Program-made: the position numbers and the translations under genes | Part shown: positions 57,735-64,000 of the stretch, in pieces | How the letters are laid out: each line of letters opens with the position of its first letter | How positions within the stretch are numbered: position 1 is the stretch's first letter | Notes under the pieces: generated by a model | What the model saw: the letters and a program-made list of their open reading frames with translations, nothing else | Told to the model about the DNA's origin: nothing | Database searches by the model: none | Source: GCA-2720975 sp964469565 | GTDB lineage: Bacteria; Planctomycetota; UBA1135; GCA-002686595 | DNA: 64,000 nucleotides | Assembly: GCA_964469565.1 (NCBI GenBank) | Contig: CAYXZD010000008.1 | Location: forward strand, 100,379 to 164,378 | Direction: 5' to 3'

Positions 57735-60700
57735 ATGAACCGCTCTCCAATCGCACGGGTCTGTGCGTTATTCGCGTCGCTCAGCCACTTGCTTTTCCTG
57801 GCAGCCCCTTCCGTTGCCCAACAATGCAACCAGGGCAATTTTTGCCAGTCCACTCCGAATTCCACTGGGATGGCGGCAACGATTGCTTCGAATGGGTCTT
57901 TGGGAATCACGGACAACAGTTTTGAGCTAATGAGCTTCCCTGTCCCCAGCGGGCAGTTTGGATTCTTTCTCTACAGCAATGCTTGGCGAAATGGTGGCAA
58001 TGGGACGGCGGTTGGGAATGGCTACATGTGCTTGGGGGGTGCAGGCAGCCAAGTGTACCGCCTCCTTCCCGCAGTACCTGAAACCAACTTCCTCCTACGT
58101 AAGAAGGTTGATTTCAAAAACCTTCCCCCGGGGGGGGACATCTATCGAGGCACAACCTGGTATTTCCAGGCGTGGTACCGCGATGGGAAGGGAGGGGGCA
58201 GTGGCTACAACTTTTCCGATGGTCTCTGGGTAACCTTCCAACAAGACAACATTCCCACCCTTGAGTTCGATGCGGCCAACGTCTCGCTGGGCGAGAGTAG
58301 CGGCACCGTAGGGCTCGGCTTGGGCATGTCGGGATTCACCGGTGTGCCTATCAGTGTGGACTATGCGGTAACAGCCGGTACAGCGACTCAAGGTTCTGAC
58401 TTCACGCTCACCAGTGGGACGTTGACGATCCCGTGCATGCAGACGGTTGGCACCATTCCGATCACCATCTTGGATGATCTGTGTGATGAGTACGACGAGA
58501 CGGTTCAGGTGACTCTGTCGAACCCCATTGGCGTGACCTTGGGTACAAAATCCCTCACGACCGTGACGATCGTTGATGATGAGACGGCCCCGACCGTGGA
58601 ATTCACGACAACTGGACAAACGGTCCTAGAAGGAGATGGGGTGGCTACGGCGATTCTGACTCTGTCAGAACCTTCATGCATTCCCGTGACCATCCCATTG
58701 GTATTCTCTGGAAGTGCTGATAATCCGAGTGATTACACCTATGTTCGTGACAATCCGGTTGTCGTCCAACCAGGAACAGTCCAAGTCAGCGTTCCCATCC
58801 TTCTGACAGACGACTCTCTGTTTGAAGTTGATGAAGATGTGGTCGTCAACCTAGGCACCCTCATCAATGGGGTGCCCGGCACGACGGTCGCCCATACGGT
58901 GACCATCATTGATGACGATAGTATGCCAGTGGTGTCTTTCACCTCGTCTGTGAGCACTGCTGGCGAGGGTTCCGGTGCTGTGAGTCTGACGGTGGATCTC
59001 GATGGACCTGCAGGAGTGGACGTCTCGATTCCGTTCAGTGCCGGGGGAACGGCCAACAATCCTCTGGACTATGCGTTCAATACCACGACCCCCCTTGTGA
59101 TCCCGGAGGGCAGTGTCAGCGCGACGATTGACCTAGCGATTGTCTCTGACCTGCTCGATGAGTTTGACGAAACCGTCATCGTGACCTTGGGGAATCCAAC
59201 GAATGCTCAGCTCGGTACACCGAGCGTGCATACATTGACGCTGGTCGATGACGATACTCCACCGGTTGTAGATTTTGTCACCGCCAGTCAGTCTGTCTCG
59301 GAGGGCGTCGGCTCAGCCGTTGTGGGTGTTGCCTTGTCGGCCCCCTCAGGCAAGCTTATCGCTGTGCCGTTTGGTGCTAGTGGCACGGCCACGAACCCCG
59401 ATGATTACTCGCTCTCGAGCAGTCCACTGCTCATTCCAGCGGGCAATACCAGCGGTCAGATTCTGTTGACCTTGGTTACAGACACCCTCGATGAGCCCGA
59501 TGAGACCGTGGTCTTGGCCTTGCAGAATCCGAGTAATGCCACACTGGGGGCAACGACTTCGCATACGACGACGATCAATGATGATGACGCACCGCCCTCG
59601 GTGGTATTCACCCAGGCGAGTCAGGATGTTCCTGAAGGTGCCGGTCAGGCTCAAATCGTGGCGCAGCTCTCGGCTCCTTCTGCATTTGTTGTCAGCGTGC
59701 CCTTTAGCGTCGCGGGTGATGCGATCGACCCAGACGACTATACACTTGCCAATTCTGGCCCGTTCGTTTTCCAGCCTGGGAGTACCCAAGCCACCTTGGT
59801 GATGTCGGTGGTGGATGATTCACTCGATGAGCCGGACGAGCAGGTTTCCGTAAGCTTCGATGCCCCCAGTAATGCGACTTTGGGCAGTCCCGCGACCCAT
59901 GTCGCCACGCTCAAGGACAATGACTCAGCGGTTCAGGTTGAATTCGATCTGGCCTCCTCTGCTTACAATGAAGAAGACGGGTCAGTGTCGATTGGCCTGC
60001 ACCTCGACGCTCCATCTGGATTCTCGTTGACCGGCAACTACTCCGTTTCTGGGACGGCAGAGAGTGGGCAAGACTTCACACCCCTTTCAGGCACATACCA
60101 GATCCCTGCGGGGGGAATCACGGCGAGTATCGACACGAGTCTGCTTGACGATCTTCTCGATGAGAATAATGAGACTCTCATTGTAACCCTTGATCCGCTA
60201 GACAATGCCACTCTTGGGGCCACATCGGTGCACGTGCTGACGATTAACGACAACGATGCTCAGCCTGCTTTGGAGTTTGACCTTGCGAGTCAGTCCTTGG
60301 ATGAGGGCGTGGGAGCGGTGGCCATCGGGGCAAGCCTCGATGCACCTTCCGGCCTCGTTGTGAGCGGACAGTACATTGTCACGGGGACAGCGACTGATGG
60401 CACGGACTACGTTAGTTTTGATGGGGTCTATAGCATCCCTGCGGGTAGCACCGTGGTCACCTTGGACACGGCCCTGCTCGATGACAGTCTCGATGAGTTG
60501 GACGAGACCATTGTGGTGACTCTGTCTCCTCCTGCCAATGCAAGCGTGGGCAGTGGAAATGTGCACACACTGACCATCACGGATAATGACGCGGCGCCTA
60601 CGCTGAGTTTTGACTTATCAAGTCAGTCTTTGGATGAAGCGACGGGGGCAGTCGCCCTGGGGCTAAGCCTTGATGCACCTTCTGGTTTGTCTATCACGGG

Positions 60701-63700
60701 GACTTATTCTGTTGCCGGCACCGCCAGTGATGGGATTGACTACACCAGTTTCTCTGGCGCCTTTGTGATTCCAGCGGGTTCGACTTCGGTCACTCTGGAC
60801 ACCAGTCTCGTGGACGATGCTCTGGATGAGCTGAGTGAGACAGTGATCGTGACACTGGATATGCCCACCAATGCTAGTTTGGGGGCGCAGGCGGTCCATA
60901 CGCTGACCATTGACGACAATGATGCAGCCGTAGAGGTCAACTTTGATATAGCAGCCCAGACCCTTGGGGAAGATGCTGGCCCGGTCGCTATCGGCGTGAG
61001 CTTGGACGTTCCCTCCGGATTGACTGTCAGCGGTACGTATTCTGTGGGGGGCACTGCGTTTGCAGGCCAGGACTTCACCGCGTTTACAGGGACGTATTCC
61101 ATTCCAGCCGGTGCGGTCAATGTCACTCTGGATACCACGCTCTTCGATGATGTTCTTGACGAGGCCGCGGAGACCGTCATTCTGCGGCTTGCGGGCCCAA
61201 ACAACGCGAACTTGGGTTCTCAGAAGGTTCACACCCTCACGATTGCGGACAATGACGCTCCCCCGACCCTTCAATTCGATGTGGGTGCCCAGTCTTTGGA
61301 CGAGGGTGCAGGTGGGGTTTCGTCCGGCGTGAGCCTCGATGCTCCCTCGGGTTTGACGATTACGGGAACCTATAGCGTGGGTGGGACGGCGACGAGTGGT
61401 GCCGATTTCGTCGCGTATACGGGCAGTTACACGATTCCGGCTGGATCTACGGCGGCCAGTTTGGATTCAAGCCTCTTAGATGACGCTCTCGATGAGTTGG
61501 CAGAGACGATTGTGCTCTCGCTGGACCTTCCGACTAATGCGAGCTTGGGGGCAATTCAAACTCACACGGTGACGATCCAGGACAATGATGCGGCGCCCAC
61601 TCTTGCATTTGATGTGGCGGCGCAATCCTTGGGAGAGGATTCAGGTGCGGTTTCCGTGGGCCTGAGTCTTGACGCACCCTCGGGTCTGGTGGTGAGTGGT
61701 ACGTATCGTGTTTCGGGTTCGGCCAGTGCGGGGTTGGACTACACCGTTTTTGCAGAAACGTTCACTATTCCTGCGGGGGGTACATCGGTCACCCTCGATA
61801 CGACCCTCGTGGACGACGCACTCGACGAGTGGGATGAGACCGTGGTGTTGACCCTTGATGTGCCAACTAACGCGTCATTGGGGAGCACGAATGTCCATAC
61901 GCTGACCATCACGGATAATGACGTGGCCCCTACTCTCAACTTCGACCTAGCCAGTCAGAGTCTTGATGAGTCCAGTGGTGCCGTCTCGATTGCGCTGAGC
62001 CTCGATGCGCCCTCTGGGTTGGCCGTGAGCGGCACCTACACTGTGGGCGGTACGGCCAGTGATGGCGTGGACTTCACAGGATTCGCGGGGACCTACAACA
62101 TTGCTGCAGGCGGAACTGTAGCCACCCTGGACACCATACTCCTCGATGATTCACTGGATGAGTTGGATGAGACTATTCTCCTGACGTTGGATCCTCCCAC
62201 GAATGCGGTGCTGGGTGTCACGTCCACGCACAATCTGACGATCAATGACAATGACGCCGCACCTGTCCTAGACTTCGATCTTGACGTTCAGAGCCTGGAT
62301 GAGGCTACAGGTGCTGTTGCCATCGGAATCAGCCTTGATTCTCCATCGGGGCTCGATGTGAGTGGCTCGTACGCCGTGGGTGGAACAGCGAGTGACGGGG
62401 TCGACTTTACGAGTTTTGGCGGCACCTACAGCATTCCAGCTGGCGTCACGGTGGCCACGCTGGACACAGTCTTGTTGGACGACTCTCTTGATGAGTTGGA
62501 TGAGACAGTCATTCTGACCTTCGGAGTGCCCACCAATGCGAGCTTGGGCGGTTCTGCGGTCCACACGTTGACGATCGAAGACAATGATGTAGCCCCCACT
62601 CTCAGCTTTGACTTGGGTGCCCAGAGTCTCGATGAAGGTGCCGGTTCGGTCCAAGTGGGCCTGAGCCTCGATGCGCCCTCAGGCCTTGCAGTGAGCGGTA
62701 CGTATAGCGTGGGGGGGACGGCGAGTGATGGGGTAGACTACACGAGCTTCACGGGTGCTTACAGCATCGCGGCTGGCGGAACGGCGGCCACACTCGATAC
62801 GACGTTGCTGGACGATGCACTAGACGAGCTTGACGAGACCGTTGTGCTGACTCTTGCGGCGCCGGTGAATGCGATCTTGGGCGTGACTTCAGTGCACACA
62901 CTGACGATCAACGACAATGACGTTGCTCCTACATTGAGTTTCGATCTCGCAGCCCAGAGTCTTGATGAAGCCAGCGGTTCCGTGTCGATCGGAATCAGTC
63001 TTGATGCACCTTCTGGCCTCATGGTGAGCGGTTCCTACACTGTCGCGGGGACTGCCAATGATGGGGTGGACTACACGAGTTTTGCGGGCACCTACAGCAT
63101 TGCGCCGGGGGCCAGCGTCGCCACCCTGGATACAGCGTTGATCGATGATGCACTCGATGAACTCGATGAAACGGTCGTGTTGAATCTCGATCCGCCTACG
63201 AATGCAGTCCTCGGTTCAATGGCTACGCACACCTTGACGATTCGTGACAATGATGCCGCGCCAGGCATCAGCTTTGACCTGAACAGTCAACAGCTAGACG
63301 AAGGGGCTTGGGCTGTCGCTGTGGGGGTTCAATTGGACGCACCATCGGGACTGCAGGTGAGCGGAACCTATGCCGTGTCGGGGACAGCTACTCCCACTGC
63401 CGACTACCTACCCTTTGCGGGTAGCTATGTAATCCCCGCAGGTGCGACTGTGGCGACCTTGGATACCTTCCTTGTGGATGATGCGCTCTATGAGGCGGAT
63501 GAGACGATTGTCCTCGCTTTGGATCCACCGACCAATGCAGTTGTAGGATCGATCGGGGTCCACACCCTCACTGTGCAAGACAATGATGTTGCACCTGTGG
63601 TCGATTTTGACTTGACCTCACAAAGTTTGGATGAGGGTGTGGGTGCTGTGGCGATCGGGGTCACGATTGATGCGGTATCGGGTTTGAGTGTCACTGGCAC

Positions 63701-64000
63701 TTACAGCTTGTCAGGCACAGCGACCGATGGTTCAGACTATTCATCGTTTACGGGCAGCTACGCCATTCCGGCGGGGGCAACCACCGTGACATTGGACTCA
63801 GCCTTAGTGGACGACCTACTCGATGAGTTGGATGAGACGGTCATTCTGCGTCTTGCGGATCCATTGAATGCGACTGCTGGGCCACGGCGAGTGCACACAT
63901 TGACCATTAACGACAATGATGCCGCGCCTTCGATCAACTTTGACTTCGGAGCTCAAAGCCTCGACGAGGCCAGTGGGGCCGTTTCGATAGGCATCAGTCT
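57735..64000 (+). CDS. Giant secreted Calx-beta repeat protein (cut by window edge)
   Basis: The ATG at 57735 starts a signal peptide (ALFASLSHLLFLAAPSVAQQ). Next is the ~130-residue module shared with three other proteins here (NFCQSTPNSTGMAATI ... SGQFGFFLYSNAW ... GNGYMCLGG ... YRGTTWYFQAWYRD ... NFSDGLWVTFQ). From ~residue 178 there are at least 17 complete Calx-beta repeats and an 18th cut by the edge, each ~105-112 residues. A typical unit is FDLASQSLDEGVGAVAIG, then SGTYSVGGTASDGVDYTSF, and DDALDELDETVVLTL, ending TLTINDNDAAP. Calx-beta folds bind Ca2+ and build adhesive stalks. Repeats 6-18 are nearly homogeneous (~333 bp period), repeats 1-5 more diverged. At least 2088 residues; the C-terminus is not seen. 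Confidence 0.93.
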   Translation, partial: MNRSPIARVCALFASLSHLLFLAAPSVAQQCNQGNFCQSTPNSTGMAATIASNGSLGITDNSFELMSFPVPSGQFGFFLYSNAWRNGGNGTAVGNGYMCLGGAGSQVYRLLPAVPETNFLLRKKVDFKNLPPGGDIYRGTTWYFQAWYRDGKGGGSGYNFSDGLWVTFQQDNIPTLEFDAANVSLGESSGTVGLGLGMSGFTGVPISVDYAVTAGTATQGSDFTLTSGTLTIPCMQTVGTIPITILDDLCDEYDETVQVTLSNPIGVTLGTKSLTTVTIVDDETAPTVEFTTTGQTVLEGDGVATAILTLSEPSCIPVTIPLVFSGSADNPSDYTYVRDNPVVVQPGTVQVSVPILLTDDSLFEVDEDVVVNLGTLINGVPGTTVAHTVTIIDDDSMPVVSFTSSVSTAGEGSGAVSLTVDLDGPAGVDVSIPFSAGGTANNPLDYAFNTTTPLVIPEGSVSATIDLAIVSDLLDEFDETVIVTLGNPTNAQLGTPSVHTLTLVDDDTPPVVDFVTASQSVSEGVGSAVVGVALSAPSGKLIAVPFGASGTATNPDDYSLSSSPLLIPAGNTSGQILLTLVTDTLDEPDETVVLALQNPSNATLGATTSHTTTINDDDAPPSVVFTQASQDVPEGAGQAQIVAQLSAPSAFVVSVPFSVAGDAIDPDDYTLANSGPFVFQPGSTQATLVMSVVDDSLDEPDEQVSVSFDAPSNATLGSPATHVATLKDNDSAVQVEFDLASSAYNEEDGSVSIGLHLDAPSGFSLTGNYSVSGTAESGQDFTPLSGTYQIPAGGITASIDTSLLDDLLDENNETLIVTLDPLDNATLGATSVHVLTINDNDAQPALEFDLASQSLDEGVGAVAIGASLDAPSGLVVSGQYIVTGTATDGTDYVSFDGVYSIPAGSTVVTLDTALLDDSLDELDETIVVTLSPPANASVGSGNVHTLTITDNDAAPTLSFDLSSQSLDEATGAVALGLSLDAPSGLSITGTYSVAGTASDGIDYTSFSGAFVIPAGSTSVTLDTSLVDDALDELSETVIVTLDMPTNASLGAQAVHTLTIDDNDAAVEVNFDIAAQTLGEDAGPVAIGVSLDVPSGLTVSGTYSVGGTAFAGQDFTAFTGTYSIPAGAVNVTLDTTLFDDVLDEAAETVILRLAGPNNANLGSQKVHTLTIADNDAPPTLQFDVGAQSLDEGAGGVSSGVSLDAPSGLTITGTYSVGGTATSGADFVAYTGSYTIPAGSTAASLDSSLLDDALDELAETIVLSLDLPTNASLGAIQTHTVTIQDNDAAPTLAFDVAAQSLGEDSGAVSVGLSLDAPSGLVVSGTYRVSGSASAGLDYTVFAETFTIPAGGTSVTLDTTLVDDALDEWDETVVLTLDVPTNASLGSTNVHTLTITDNDVAPTLNFDLASQSLDESSGAVSIALSLDAPSGLAVSGTYTVGGTASDGVDFTGFAGTYNIAAGGTVATLDTILLDDSLDELDETILLTLDPPTNAVLGVTSTHNLTINDNDAAPVLDFDLDVQSLDEATGAVAIGISLDSPSGLDVSGSYAVGGTASDGVDFTSFGGTYSIPAGVTVATLDTVLLDDSLDELDETVILTFGVPTNASLGGSAVHTLTIEDNDVAPTLSFDLGAQSLDEGAGSVQVGLSLDAPSGLAVSGTYSVGGTASDGVDYTSFTGAYSIAAGGTAATLDTTLLDDALDELDETVVLTLAAPVNAILGVTSVHTLTINDNDVAPTLSFDLAAQSLDEASGSVSIGISLDAPSGLMVSGSYTVAGTANDGVDYTSFAGTYSIAPGASVATLDTALIDDALDELDETVVLNLDPPTNAVLGSMATHTLTIRDNDAAPGISFDLNSQQLDEGAWAVAVGVQLDAPSGLQVSGTYAVSGTATPTADYLPFAGSYVIPAGATVATLDTFLVDDALYEADETIVLALDPPTNAVVGSIGVHTLTVQDNDVAPVVDFDLTSQSLDEGVGAVAIGVTIDAVSGLSVTGTYSLSGTATDGSDYSSFTGSYAIPAGATTVTLDSALVDDLLDELDETVILRLADPLNATAGPRRVHTLTINDNDAAPSINFDFGAQSLDEASGAVSIGIS
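59935..64000 (+). repeat. In-frame tandem ~333-bp repeats (Calx-beta units 6-18)
   Basis: The DNA repeats with a period of about 333 bp, each unit encoding one ~111-residue Calx-beta domain. Conserved segments code for QSLDE, SVGGTASDGVDYTSF, DDALDELDETV and LTINDND. Unit starts can be followed at about 60262, 60594 and 60928. Similarity is much higher than among the first five units, indicating recent duplication or gene conversion. The array continues past the window. Confidence 0.9.

Noticed and set aside
58095..63700. Many minus-strand frames of 60-200 aa in the repeat region
   Set aside because: They recur with the same period as the Calx-beta repeats and are antisense shadows of them.
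57735..64000. Possible CRISPR or satellite array
   Set aside because: The ~333-bp units are in frame, encode Calx-beta domains and have no short spacers.

Overview
The window reads as a chromosomal segment of a Gram-negative bacterium of the Planctomycetota, inferred from content alone. It carries a very large propeller/cytochrome c protein of the 'PVC' type, a TIGR03790-type secreted protein, LPS (KDO) synthesis, many secreted proteins with lineage-specific tails, and a giant Calx-beta repeat protein. Base composition is evenly GC-rich. I see no phage, insertion sequence, CRISPR array or integration site. One tRNA gene (Thr, anticodon CGT) is present.

Layout. 1-5 kb (minus strand): pyrG (5' part only), kdsB, a lipoprotein and a GT-C type membrane glycosyltransferase. 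5-9 kb: a LysM protein, a sigma-54 response regulator and divergent anmK (cell-wall themes). 9-12.4 kb: a secreted HEAT/TPR protein with a degenerate receiver-like segment, tRNA-Thr and a small membrane protein. 12.5-19.9 kb: a secreted serpin, a macrodomain protein, an SGNH-propeller-dihaem fusion of 1378 aa, a PP2C phosphatase and a small membrane protein. 20.2-22.7 kb: a BtpA/SgcQ-like protein coupled to a truncated PTS enzyme I-like protein, converging on thrB. 23-31 kb: an aminotransferase-C-terminal-like mini protein, M28 peptidase, methyltransferase, MauE-thioredoxin fusion, DUF6919-like protein, SSS symporter, VOC protein and a c-type cytochrome interrupted by an in-frame TGA. 31.3-36.7 kb: PilT/PilU ATPase, S9 peptidase, PLP aminotransferase and a zinc-ribbon membrane protein. 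36.8-45.8 kb: TIGR03790 protein, a coupled set (micro-ORF, dimethylargininase-like, M16 peptidase), endonuclease I and a lamin-tail-like protein. 45.9-52.8 kb: VWA protein, the operon yciB - DUF2007/zinc-ribbon protein - rhomboid protease, a toroid-fold protein and an S1-domain protein. 53-57.3 kb: exopolysaccharide export (Wza-like, Wzz-like, degenerate BY-kinase) and a C-methyltransferase-like protein. 57.7 kb to the end: a Calx-beta protein of more than 2088 residues that runs off the window.

Most interesting observation. The DUF2007/zinc-ribbon gene (48507-48881, minus) has an in-frame TGA at codon 53. The frame stays open on both sides, and 14 nt downstream of the TGA lies a hairpin with a perfect 6-bp stem and a GGUC apical loop, at nearly the distance known for the bacterial SECIS of E. 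coli fdhF. I read it as a selenoprotein of a family I do not know to contain selenocysteine. A second gene in the window, the c-type cytochrome at 30295-31098, has the same architecture (one in-frame TGA, coding on both sides) with a weaker hairpin. Many other genes here end normally in TGA, so general recoding is excluded.

A second theme is a ~130-residue domain shared by four otherwise unrelated secreted proteins (TIGR03790 protein, endonuclease I, lamin-tail protein and, near its N-terminus, the Calx-beta giant). It looks like a lineage-specific surface or sorting module.
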